NCBI GenBank assembly: GCA_003116975.1
Contig: BGKB01000007.1
Coordinates: forward strand, 434,001 to 498,000
Length of the DNA: 64,000 nucleotides
Direction of reading: 5' to 3'
DNA from: Aurantiochytrium sp. KH105
Taxonomy: Eukaryota; Sar; Bigyra; Thraustochytrida; Thraustochytriidae
Part shown: piece after piece, positions 28,188 to 38,009 of the stretch
Layout of the letters: each line of letters opens with the position of its first letter
How positions within the stretch are numbered: position 1 is the stretch's first letter
Position numbers and translations under genes: made by a program
The notes under the pieces: generated by a model
Told to the model about the DNA's origin: nothing
Databases searched by the model: none
What the model saw: the letters and a program-made list of their open reading frames with translations, nothing else

Positions 28188-28883
28188 CTTTCGCGTCGAA
28201 GCGCCGCGTCTCGCGGAGACGGGAGATGAAGAGCGCTTGCTCCTCCTCCTCCTCCGCCTCCTCCTCCTCCTCCGCGCGGCCTCTCCTCCGGCTGCTCGCT
28301 CGCTCCTCCGCGTCGCCGCGACGGAGGCCGGCGGTCGCCTCGTGGAGCACGTGCACGAGCGAGCCAGCGCCCGCTGGCGTAGGTTACTTTCTCGCGCTCT
28401 CGCTCGGCCAGCGGGCGCGCGCGGGCGGGCGGCGCGGGCGGCGCGGGCGCGCGGGCGCGCGGGCGGGCGCGGGCGGCGCGGCGTGCGCGGGAGGGAGGGA
28501 GCGGGCGGGCGCGCGCGCGGTTCTCTTCTCCGGCGGGCGGGTTTGTCTGCGCGAAGGGGCCGCCCGGCCGCCGCCGTCGGGACCGGGCCGCCTTAACGCC
28601 CGCTCGCGTACCTTCTTGCTCGCCACCTTGAGTACCCGCGCGTGTGCACAGCGTTAAGGCGGCCAGGCGGGGGACCGCCCTGTGCGCGCACCCCTCGCGC
28701 ACCTGTGTGTACTCGAGGGTGTGTGCCGTGTCGGCATGCGCGTGTGCGCGGCTCTCTTTTTCTTTCCTCGCGCCCTCTGCACTGACAGCGCGGACCTGAG
28801 AGCGCCCTCGAGCGAGCTCGAGAGCGCGAGAGAGCGCGCAAGGCAAGGAAAGCGAAAGTCGGGCGCGGCAAGGGGGCGTGGAG
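28188..28883. promoter_or_regulatory. GC-rich bidirectional promoter (MST kinase / ankyrin gene)
   Basis: 696 bp between divergent ATGs. About 28400-28530 is almost pure GC with CGCGGGCGGGC words; a polypurine/polypyrimidine (CTC)n block lies at 28240-28275. Reading frames here are low-complexity Arg/Ala/Gly/Pro strings and are not genes. Confidence 0.55.
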
Positions 28884-30050
28884 ATGCGGGAGGGCATGAA
28901 GCGCGATGCGGGCTCGGACGTCGCTCCAGCGGGAGTGGCGGCCAAGAACGCAAGTCTCGCGGCGGTGTGGAGGCAAGACCGCACCATTAGGCTGGCGTCA
29001 GAGGAGCTCGCGCGATGCAAGGAAGAGCAGGCAGCGCTTGACCGCGGAGAGGCTCACGCGGGGGTCTTGCGCGAGACGCCGAGGCGGAGAGACGAAAGAA
29101 ACCTACTCTGGAGCGAAGCGCTGCGCGAGGAGCGTCGGCGACGCGAAAGAACCAAAGCCTACGACGTGATTTTTGAGCAAGAGCAAGCTGCAGATGCAAA
29201 GCTGGCCGTCGCGCACGGACGCGCGCACGTACGTGGTCGATTGCCCCGACTCCAAGACGACATGCTCCGACGACCGGGTGTCGGGAATGATTCGGACGTC
29301 TTTGCAAAAGCCGCTGCGCAAAATGTCAATATTTCTGGCCCGCACAAACTGGCACCTCTTCATCTTGCTATTTTGCAGCAAAAGCCCAGAATACTAAGTC
29401 AACTTCTTGCACAAGCTACATGCAGAGTTGACGCTCAGGACGCCGCAGGATATACGGCGCTTCATCACGCGTTGAGCCTCGGGAACAAAGGTCTGGTGAT
29501 GGCCAGGATGCTGGTGGATGCCGGCGCAGATATGACGGTTCGAAATCGGGCGGGTCTCAATCCCATCGAGTCAGCGCTTGCTCTTCATCTGTACAACGAA
29601 ATGGCAATCTTTCTTGAGCAATTTTCCACATGGGACCTAGCTTGCTGCATTGCAAGGCGTTTCTTCCTCGACTATTTCTCCGGTAACCCCGTCTACCATC
29701 ATTACAAAAATCTGAATTACGAACATGCAATCTTCATGGCATACGCGGTGGTGATGCACCCTAGCGCTCTGCGCGGAGGCCTGCAGCTTCGTATGAAGCT
29801 GCGTCAATTTTTCAACAAGGAACGGACCATGAACAATCTCGAGCGTTTCTTTCACGATATTCGTGGAGATCATCGCTATGATACATCCAAGAACGGACGC
29901 TTTGACTTTCACACGCCACTGAAGCAAAAGCATAAAGACGAGCCCTTGAAAAAGCAGCTCTTGCAAGCGCACAAAAACTTAGAGGCTAAAGAGGCACTGA
30001 GGCGAGGAGGGTCCCAGAAAGCACTGAACAACGGCGCAACCGGAAACGGA

Positions 30051-30088
<38 letters not shown>

Positions 30089-30902
30089 ACGCGATGAGCT
30101 TGATCTCATTCCTTTCGGTATGTTTGTCGAATTTAAACGTAGCAAGTTGCGCCGTTGGCACACCAAGGCACAAGCCTGGGACTTTAGCAAGTGCCCGGAC
30201 CGAATTGCTCGATTTGCCTTCCAGGGCCGACTCTCATCAAAGGAGATTTCGGAAAAGCTTACGCAAGGCCGGCAAGCCTTTGCGGACTGGCGAGATGCCA
30301 ACCGACAAACGCTTCGTGACGATGAGGATCGCCGACTTCGTCAAGTTGCCGATGCCGTACGCCTTCGGAAGCTTCGCAAGGATCGTGCGGCCAAACTCGA
30401 GCAGCAGCGCATCGAAGAGGAGCGCATTCGACAGGAGCGCGCCAAGAAGGGTCTCGACAAGATGGATCCAGATGCAAAGGTTGTCCTTAGCGGCGCTGAG
30501 GTTGTCTATGACATTGACGAGGGACAAACATCAGCCACGTACACGATATGTCTCGGAACACGACCCGTTGCGCCTGTGCTTGTCAAGCTTTCCGTTATTT
30601 CTGCGCCGACAGCTACCGCCCTTGATGCTGTTGACGATGGCACGAAAGATCAGACTCAGTTTCTCATTCGCCCCACGTTGGTTACTTTTACCCCCAAGAA
30701 TTGGGAAGAACCGCGACAGGTGGAGGTCTGGCCCAAAGATGACGACGCTCTTGTGCGTATGAAGCGCAAGGTTACTCAAGGCCCTGCGGGCGTGTGCGAC
30801 CACAAACTTGTACATGTGATTCCGAGCACCACAGACTGGAGCTACAAGCATCCCGATCTTGTGTGGGAACCTGTACAAGACCCAGTTCTCAGCGTTGTGT
30901 AG
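28884..30902 (+). CDS. Ankyrin-repeat, coiled-coil and Calx-beta-like protein
   Basis: 672 residues from the ATG at 28884. Residues ~20-120 are basic coiled coil. About 135-255 are ankyrin repeats (KLAPLHLAILQQKPRILSQLLAQ, AGYTALHHALSLGNKGLVMARMLVDAGADMTVRN, GLNPIESALALHLYNEMAIFLEQ). About 255-375 is a unique region; an acidic run DDDDDDDDDER follows (~393-405), then a long basic coiled coil (~470-530). The last ~145 residues (VVLSGAEVVYDIDEGQTSATYTICLGTRPVAPVLVKLSV ... LVTFTPKNWEEPRQVEVWPKDDD) have the strand pattern of Calx-beta-like domains, normally found in extracellular or bacterial adhesion proteins and in Na/Ca exchangers. No signal peptide or membrane helix is present. Function unknown; possibly a cytoskeletal or ciliary scaffold. 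Confidence 0.8.
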
Positions 30903-31121
30903 ATTTGCTTCCGGGTTCAGAAAAAGTCATTGATGATCTCAACGCTGCGAATTATCGAGTTGCTAAGACTCACGACACAAAAGCATCTCGAACGTGAATT
31001 TTGTTTTCCTATCTTTTTTGTATCATAAATGTTCGAAATTTGCATCTTGAGGACACAATTTGGTGCTTCGTGCGATCTTCACTGCACGTGAGAAATAATA
31101 AAAAAGAAATGGAACGCTCAA

Positions 31122-33716
31122 CTACTTTGATTCGCTCATCGATGTTGTCTTTGGCGCAGAATCGAGCTCAAGTAATAAATCGAGAAGAGCATCGCCAAAT
31201 GCCGCGCCCATGCCTAGCAGATAAGCCTGATTTATGTGCACTCCGGCCAAAGGCCCCGCGTCTACACCACCGAGTGACGCTTCGAGGGTATAGCTAAGGA
31301 TACGGCCCTTGAAGTCTTTATGAATGCAGACGCGCCCGGTCGACTCTTTGGCTTTGGTCACCGCATTTTTACAATCTATCAGTGAGAAGAGTACGCTGGC
31401 CTCGGCAAGTTTTTGCGGGAAGATGGGAACAGGAACGGGAGCGTTTTTGGAATAGTCGGCAATCCTTCTCTTTGACTTGAGTGTTCCATTCGAGCCGATA
31501 AATACTGTCGGCGATGGTTCACGATTTGGTTTGTCGGCTGACACATTTTTCTCTCCTGCGCTGCTTTGGCTACCATTAACACCCTTGTCGTGATCACAGT
31601 CGGTCACATCCTCATAATTCTCCTTTTCCTTGGTCAAAGTGTCTTTGTTTCCTCCAAAAGCCCGTCGATGCTTGATACTTGTATCATCGTCGTCATCGTC
31701 ATCATCGTCAACATCGTCGTCGTCATTCGTGTCGTCATCATCATTGTCATCATCATCATCATCGTCGTCATCATCGTCGTCATCATCAGCATCGTCGTCG
31801 ACGTCGTTATGAGCATCAGCATCAGCATCAGTACCAGCACCAGCACCAGAATCAGCATCATTGTTGCGGGCACTGGCGTCGTTCTTGTCGTCATGGGAAG
31901 TCTTGGACAAACCATCAAGATTGAGCGCAGTCATGCGTTCCAAAGACGCCTCTCCGTCGTTCAAGGTTGCGAGCTCGTCACTGTTCGGCGTTGCTGCCGG
32001 CGCCCCGATGAGATCGAGAAAATCGCCCATTGCATCGGCAACATCTGCGCGGACAGGTTCATCAGGCTTGGCAGGCTCGGGTTTGACGACGACGGGGGTG
32101 ACGGATGGAGATGGAGGCGCAAATTGATGTCTGCGACGACGAGCAGAGATGCAACCATAAAGAAAAATATTGTGGCGACGCGAGTGGCCGTGAAAATCAC
32201 AGTATAGAACGACCTGGTGGCTTTGCGCAAACTCGCGAATGAGAGTCTTGGTTTGAGCAATGGTTGGGTGATCGCGAGGCGAAGGCGTGGCATAGTTCCT
32301 ATTTAGATCGACTCCTGCAAGCGAGCACCTCGAGTTGCCGACGATTACGCCATCGGGGTTGAGCATGGGAATCACTTTGAAGACAAATTGGTCGCGAAGC
32401 AACTTGGCATCAAGACTAGGACCCGTAATGAATTCGAGAAAGCCCTGCATGATCCAGCTTGCATTTGACTCTGCTGGGTGTACGCGTGCTGACAAAACGA
32501 TGCCGCGGCGCTTGGAAAGCGGTTGCTCCTTTGTCTCTGGAGAGGTGATGGTGAGGACATCGCAGCGATTTCCAGCCACAGTCTTGCACAAGAGCGCCCG
32601 TGTAAACCGCAACTGACGTGTCTCGTCTGTTTGCAGACGCCAAAGAAAGCGCTGAAGGTCAGTGTACCGATACGGGTAGCAAAATGCGAGAAAAAATGGG
32701 TCCGTCGGGGTGCAATCACCCTGGGAGGTGAGGGCGAAACAGAGCGCAGTGTTATGGTCCTTGACGGGGCCATAGTAGACGTCAGTTCCTACGCGGCGCC
32801 ACGATCCCTGGCGCGCAGAGTAGAGAACTGGTTTGCAGCCACCTTGTCGGCCAAAGAGAGATTCGTTCTTTGTGAAATTGAGCAAGCGGAAACGGTATTC
32901 CTTGTTGGGACGGAGGTTGCGCATGCTAAAATAGAACCACTGCGCATGGGGTTTTTCGGATCGTGGGTCCAGCTGAAGGTGGAGATCATAAAATGCCGAG
33001 CTTCGACGCACCGCACGGGCCAGATTTCCGCTCTCGAAACGCGACTCAAAGACGAGACAGCTCCCGGGCAGATTCCGTGTACGAAGGCCAGCAGCATCTC
33101 TACGATCGTACACCGTCTCCCCGGGCCATGGCGGCGCAGCCCACGCTTCGGAAGAGCCCAACTCGTGCGCCTCGAGCAAAGGTTCCAAAGCGCCATAATC
33201 TTGCTCGCTGACGCCAGGACGATCCGCATTTGTGCTGGCGGAAGAGATCTCACTCGCTTGGTCATGATCCTTTTCAACAGCAGCAGTATCTGCAGCAGCA
33301 AGCGCAGGTGTGTTGTCGTGTCTCTGGTCCAAGTTTGTGATCTTGTGAATGGGCACAGCCACGCTCAAATAGGAGTCGCCTAAAAATCCGCATCCGACTG
33401 CATCCGGCGATCTCGAGGGCGGCGAAAGAGGAACATCATCTTTGCTCGCAGCGGAGACGCCAGAGCATGGCCGCGATTTTTTCGTTTCGTCTTCTCGATT
33501 GCCGTTGCCATGATCTGCTGTGACAGAGTTCTTGGCCGTGCTGGTTTCCTTCGGGTCGCCTTCTTCTTGAGCCTCTGCATCGCAACCTGCGACCTCGAGT
33601 TCTGATGTGGCAGCTGCGTCCGGGCCGAAGAGGCCTCGCGCCCGCCAGTTGCGCACGAGCGCCTCGCGCGAAGCGGCAGCCGGATCGCGGTCCCCGGCGG
33701 CGGCGTCGTGCGGCAT
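31122..33716 (-). CDS. Cytosolic carboxypeptidase (CCP/AGBL, M14D) with acidic insert
   Basis: 864 residues from the ATG at 33716. Residues ~215-350 are the CCP-specific N-domain (LVFESRFESGNLARAV, WFYFSMRNLRPNKEYRFRLLNF, YSARQGSWRRVGTDVYYG, PTDPFFLAFCYPY). The M14 core follows: zinc ligands HPAES (~413-416), SLAGVDLNRNY (~465-475) and FHGHSRRHNIFLYGC (~508-522); the catalytic glutamate sits in LSYTLEASLGG (~825). CCPs remove glutamate or C-terminal tyrosine/glutamate from tubulin tails and other proteins, tuning cilia and spindle microtubules. Between the second zinc site and the catalytic glutamate lies a ~280-residue low-complexity insert rich in Asp/Asn (runs of 8-10 Asp), which must loop out of the fold. 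The start shares a ~150-bp divergent promoter with TRAPPC6. Confidence 0.94.
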   Translation of the reverse strand: MPHDAAAGDRDPAAASREALVRNWRARGLFGPDAAATSELEVAGCDAEAQEEGDPKETSTAKNSVTADHGNGNREDETKKSRPCSGVSAASKDDVPLSPPSRSPDAVGCGFLGDSYLSVAVPIHKITNLDQRHDNTPALAAADTAAVEKDHDQASEISSASTNADRPGVSEQDYGALEPLLEAHELGSSEAWAAPPWPGETVYDRRDAAGLRTRNLPGSCLVFESRFESGNLARAVRRSSAFYDLHLQLDPRSEKPHAQWFYFSMRNLRPNKEYRFRLLNFTKNESLFGRQGGCKPVLYSARQGSWRRVGTDVYYGPVKDHNTALCFALTSQGDCTPTDPFFLAFCYPYRYTDLQRFLWRLQTDETRQLRFTRALLCKTVAGNRCDVLTITSPETKEQPLSKRRGIVLSARVHPAESNASWIMQGFLEFITGPSLDAKLLRDQFVFKVIPMLNPDGVIVGNSRCSLAGVDLNRNYATPSPRDHPTIAQTKTLIREFAQSHQVVLYCDFHGHSRRHNIFLYGCISARRRRHQFAPPSPSVTPVVVKPEPAKPDEPVRADVADAMGDFLDLIGAPAATPNSDELATLNDGEASLERMTALNLDGLSKTSHDDKNDASARNNDADSGAGAGTDADADAHNDVDDDADDDDDDDDDDDDDDNDDDDTNDDDDVDDDDDDDDDTSIKHRRAFGGNKDTLTKEKENYEDVTDCDHDKGVNGSQSSAGEKNVSADKPNREPSPTVFIGSNGTLKSKRRIADYSKNAPVPVPIFPQKLAEASVLFSLIDCKNAVTKAKESTGRVCIHKDFKGRILSYTLEASLGGVDAGPLAGVHINQAYLLGMGAAFGDALLDLLLELDSAPKTTSMSESK

Positions 33717-33868
33717 GGCGCGCAACTTGGCCAGCGCAGAATAGTATCTAGTATCTCTCTATCGCGCTATCTATCCAAACTTGGTTGTGGTTTGAGGTCT
33801 GAGCTCGGGTCGAGGCAAACTCTACGGCGCGCGGGCTGCGCGGGTGGCTGGCGCCCCAGAGCAGCAGC

Positions 33869-34718
33869 ATGGCAACGCCCTCGGGCCACGCGGGCGCGCC
33901 GCCCCCGCCTGGCCAGCAGCAGGAGGAGGCGCAACAGGGTCGAAGCCAGACTCCGCAGCCCCACATGCCGCAAGCGAGCCTGCCGGCAAGACCGGGCACG
34001 GCTTCGGCGGCGTCGACCTCGGAGGCGGCCCAGGTCGCGCTCGGCGTCAAGCCAACTGCGGCTTCGCAGACGCAGCAGCGACGAATGCTCACGACACCCA
34101 AGGCTCGCAGTGGAGCATCGCAGTCGCGGGGTCCAATGTCGGCCATTGCGTACCGGATGCTTGCATTTGAGTTGGTACGTCACGCTTTTCAAGAGCTACT
34201 TTACTGCCAGCACTCTTTTAGCATCATGCTTGTTTGCTTGCTTCTTTGTTTGCTTGCCTGGTTCTTACTAACGTCTCGTCAAAACTTTCGCACAGGTTCG
34301 CATTTGCGATGCGCAAAACGATCTGGGCAAGCTGGAAATGCTCGGGTTCGGGATTGGGCACCGGTTTGTGGAGAGATTCACGCGTACACACGCCAAGTTT
34401 ACCAACACGCTCGAGGTTGTCAAGTTTCTGTGCAAGGACCTATGGCTCGCAATGTTTGGCAAACAAGTCGACAAGCTGCAGACGAATCACAAGGGTGTTT
34501 TCGTTCTCCATGACAACAAGTGCGCATGGGTATCTAGCGTTGATATTGACTACAGTGACGAGGAGAGCCTGGAGCAGGCAAAGAAGTTTCTCATTGCCCC
34601 CTGTGGTCTCATTCGGGGAGCCTTGTCTAATTTGGGCATCAAGTGCACCGTGCGGGCAGAGTTCTCGACGTTGCCAATGTGTTTCTTCAATATACAAATC
34701 AATGAAGAAATGTTGTAG
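33869..34718 (+). CDS. TRAPPC6: TRAPPC6/Trs33 subunit of the TRAPP complex, two exons
   Basis: Exons 33869-34174 and 34296-34718 are joined across a 121-nt intron (GTACGT...CACAG, phase 0). The product has 242 residues. The junction restores MLAFELVRICDAQNDLGKLEMLGFGIG. Residues ~90-242 match Trs33/TRAPPC6: GFGIGHRFVERFTR, EVVKFLCKDLWLAMFGKQVDKLQTNHKGVFVLHDN, APCGLIRGALSNLGIKCTVRAEFSTLPMCFFNI. TRAPP tethers ER- and Golgi-derived vesicles and activates Rab1/Rab11 GTPases. The first ~85 residues are Pro/Gln/Ala-rich and absent from animal and yeast proteins. The divergent start is 152 bp from the carboxypeptidase ATG, implying co-regulation or a shared open promoter. Confidence 0.95.
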
Positions 34719-35058
34719 ATGCTTTTTGTATTAGGTTGGATCTTGGTGAGCAAAGATATTGATATCAGAGGTGTGATACTGGAGACTGATGAGATACAGG
34801 GACGCAACGCTTCAGGACGAGAAGAAGATATTCACATTTTGCATAAAGCCAAAAGTATTTACGTTGCAGATCTTCAAAGGACACCTTGAAAGTCAAGCTG
34901 GAATGTCGCACGACCAAATGAATGAATGGATAACTGAACCAAAAAGTCAACGTTGTGGTCATATGTATAGTGTGTGTGATCAAATGCTTTTTTCAAAATT
35001 AGAAAGGCAAATGGCTGGCTAGCTACGACGCATGCATGAATCGCAAGACTTTGCTCGT
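34719..35058. other. AT-richer convergent spacer
   Basis: 340 bp between the stops of TRAPPC6 and the epimerase. Lower GC than its neighbours; only 3'-end sequence is expected and no other feature is seen. Confidence 0.5.
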
Positions 35059-36111
35059 TTACTTGAGCGAGTCGAGGGACTCAGTGGACTGGGTCACAAC
35101 CTTGGAAGACTGGAAGTCGGCATCGCTGGCACCCTCCTTGCGCTTCTCCTCAATACGGTCGGAGATCCAGGCCATGGTGAGCTTGAGGCCAGACTTGAGG
35201 TCAATGCCGGGGGCCCAGCCGAGCACCTTCTTGATAAGGGTGTTGTCGGAGTTGCGGCCACGGACACCCTCGGGGCCCGGGACGTGCTTGTGCTTAAGCT
35301 GGCCGGTCTTGCCGGCGAGCTCAATGACCATGTCGGCCATCTGGTTCATGCTGACCATCTCGTCGGAACCAAGGTTGATGGGCTTAAGGAAGTCCGAGTC
35401 CATGAGGCGCAGGATACCCTCAATGCAGTCATCGACGTACATAAACGAGCGGGTCTGCTCGCCGTTACCCCAGATCTCGAACTCCTCGGTCGAGGTAAGG
35501 GCCTTGCGGCAAAAGGCGGCGGGGGCCTTCTCGCGACCACCGGTCCAGGTACCGTGGGGACCGTAGACGTTGTGGAAGCGGGCGATGCGCACATCAAAGC
35601 CGAAGTCGCGGCCGTAGTGCATGGCGAGCTCCTCGGACGCGAGCTTCTCGAGGCCGTAAGCGTCCTGGGGCTGGGCGGGCCAGGCGTCCTCCTCCTTGAG
35701 GCCGGGGTTGGCCTCGTCCTCCTGCTTGGACTCGTTGTACACGCAAGCGGAAGAGGCGTAGAAGAAGCGCTTGGCGCCGGCGCGGCGAGCGGCCTCAACC
35801 ATGTTGAACGAAATCATGGTGTTGTTGTAGAACAGCACAGAGTGGTTGGACTGGATGAAGCCCATGCCACCCATGTCGGCGGCGAGGTTGTACACCTCCT
35901 GGCAGCCCTCGGTGGCGGCGACGCAGTTGCTCAGGTTGCGCAGGTCCAGAAGCTTGAACTCGTCACAGAACTCCTCCTCCTTGAAGAACTCCTGCTTCTT
36001 CCAGTCCACGGCAACGACATACTTGCCCTGCTCCTTGAGCTTCTTGCCGAGGTGGGCGGCGATGAAGCCGCCGGCACCGGTGATGCACACCTTGATCTTG
36101 TCGTCCGACAT
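35059..36111 (-). CDS. GME: GDP-mannose 3,5-epimerase
   Basis: 350 residues, an extended short-chain dehydrogenase. NAD-binding G-x2-G-x2-G motif TGAGGFIAAH (11-20); active site SSACVYNESKQ with Cys123; the YGLEK Tyr152/Lys156 pair; a second catalytic lysine in FCRKAL (~203). Strongly plant/alga-like blocks include NLAADMGGMGFIQSNHSV, ARFHNVYGPHGTWTGGREKAPAAFCRKA and IWGNGEQTRSFMYVDDC. The enzyme inverts C3 and C5 of GDP-D-mannose to GDP-L-galactose (and GDP-L-gulose), the committed step towards ascorbate and L-galactose-containing glycans. Third codon positions are almost all G/C, as in ETFB, so expression is probably high. There is no targeting sequence; expected in the cytosol. Confidence 0.98.
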   Translation of the reverse strand: MSDDKIKVCITGAGGFIAAHLGKKLKEQGKYVVAVDWKKQEFFKEEEFCDEFKLLDLRNLSNCVAATEGCQEVYNLAADMGGMGFIQSNHSVLFYNNTMISFNMVEAARRAGAKRFFYASSACVYNESKQEDEANPGLKEEDAWPAQPQDAYGLEKLASEELAMHYGRDFGFDVRIARFHNVYGPHGTWTGGREKAPAAFCRKALTSTEEFEIWGNGEQTRSFMYVDDCIEGILRLMDSDFLKPINLGSDEMVSMNQMADMVIELAGKTGQLKHKHVPGPEGVRGRNSDNTLIKKVLGWAPGIDLKSGLKLTMAWISDRIEEKRKEGASDADFQSSKVVTQSTESLDSLK

Positions 36112-38009
36112 TTTGCTTGCTTGTTCGCTATTTCTTCGAATCTGGAGATTGGTTGGGTCGTCATTGTGACATGTTCATGTCATCATAAAGTCAGTCAGTC
36201 ACTTCGTCCATCAGAGTCAGGCTCGCGTCCTCCCTCTACTCCAAGCTTGCAAGCAGACAAATGTCACACCGCCCGCACTCTTGCCCGCTATCCATCCACG
36301 TCCCATGGGCGACAACATCGGCCACCGTCGCCTCCAAGCCGTTCTTGCTCAGGATCGGCCCCGAAGCCGTTCTTGGTGTCCGCCTTCCTTCGTCGGCTAC
36401 CTGGCGATCTCGTGATCTCGCGACGAAGGGTCTCTCGGGCTCATCCGCGTTGTCGTTGTGCGAGTCCTTGTCCGCACGCCGCCGAAGGCCGTCGCTCTCC
36501 GCGTCGCGCGCGAAGACGGCCTCGCGAAGCCACTCGGCCAGCCAAGCCAGCCTGGCGCGCCGAGGGCCGCACGATTTCCGCTCTATCCTCTCAAAAACTT
36601 GCGCACGTGCGTGCGAGCGTGCGAGCGAGCGTGCGAGCGAGCGTGCGAGCGAGCTTGCGAGCGTGCGTGCGTGCGAAAGGCCTTTGGTCCCTCGATGGAT
36701 CGATCGATCGTGCGTGCTGATGGTGTCTTGCGCGAGCGCGCGGCTTTCGCTTGCTGGGACGTACCTGTCTTGCCTCGTTACGGCTTTGGATTCGAATTCG
36801 AATTCGAATTCAAATTCGAATCCAAATTTCTTTTTCATTCCTTTTTTTTTTTTTTCATCTTTCAAACCGGATTCGAATCCAGGAAGGGAAAAGTGAAGGA
36901 AGGAAGCAAGCCAGCCAGCCAAGCAAGCGCGAATCCAATCTCATCGTCTCCACGTGGTATCGTGCCATGCATGCAACCCACCCCCAAGCCTCTCTCGCTG
37001 CGCCGCTCCGCAAAGCGCGCCCGGGACTGTCTCCATCTCGCAGCCTCGCGTCCATTCCCCTGAGATAAAGAAGCCTGAGAAACCCCTTTCCTGGATTCAA
37101 AAATCAAAACCAGGCAGCTTGCGCCTCCTCTCGCCTGGACTCTCTCCCTCTCCTCTCGCACGCGCATCAAGCCGGCCGCACTCGCCCAGGAGTTTCCCGC
37201 TCCGCTCCGCGCCGAGCACCCGCGTCGGGAAGGAAGGCGCTGCAGCAGGAGCACAAGCACAAGCACAAGCACAGTAGCGAGGCCCGTGAAACCCCCGCTC
37301 GCAGTCTCTCTCTTTCATTCATTCATTCATTCATTCATTCATTCATTCATTCATTCATTCATTCATTCATTCATTCATTCACCATGGTCATTCATTCGTT
37401 CGTTCGTTCATTTTATCTCCTTCATTTTTTCTCTCTCCCCTATTTCCCGCTTTCGCACCACCGACCACCCCCCCTGCTCGCGCGCGCCTCCTCACGCTGA
37501 CTCTCGCGGCCCGCGCGTCCCCGCCGCGGCGTGCCACGCCTACTGTACAAGGTAGGAGAGTCCTACAAGGATCCGATCGCGCTGCTCGCAACCGTAAAGA
37601 CGGCCCCCCTCCTCGCGCACAGGGACGATTTCAAAACAATTTTTATTCTTTTTTTTCAATTTTTTTGTTCTTGATTTTTTTTCAATTTTCTTGTTGCAGA
37701 TGGAGACGATGATGACGATGGTGATGGTGCCGGTGGCCGTCATGGAGGGGAGGAGTCGGGATGGACGGGCGTCACGCACGCGCGTGTCTCTCCAGGTGGA
37801 TGGCCGGGAGGGAGAAGGGCGAAAAGGCGCATGATCACGGGTTCAAGTGGATGCGATGGGACGTGATGGGACAGAAAGCAGAGACGAGGGACGCAACAAG
37901 AGCTCGTCGTCATCGGCGGGAACGAATTTCAGCCAATCGGCCAGCTATTTAGCCGCCCAGCCACTGCCTCTGCCACATGGTTCACCACAGAGGCGGTCCG
38001 GTCCATCAG
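36112..38009. repeat. 1.9-kb spacer with a 42-bp palindrome and long tetranucleotide repeat
   Basis: No gene found. It holds a 12-mer minisatellite (GTGCGAGCGAGC units) about 36605-36665; a near-perfect 42-bp palindrome built of GAATTC hexamers at 36785-36826 (one mismatched pair); a perfect 12-bp palindrome GGATTCGAATCC at 36869-36880; a T-run at about 36842-36855; a pure (ATTC)n tract 37315-37381; and T-rich sequence 37630-37700. It must include the promoter of the epimerase gene. Some is GC-rich low complexity (37200-37250, 37480-37530). Confidence 0.7.

Noticed and set aside
35032..36720. Plus-strand open frame of 562 codons
   Set aside because: Antisense of GDP-mannose 3,5-epimerase, with the rest reading through low-complexity spacer.
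36869..36880. tRNA-like word (GGATTCGAATCC resembles a T-arm)
   Set aside because: No A box, acceptor stem or anticodon arm around it; it belongs to the palindromic hexamer array.
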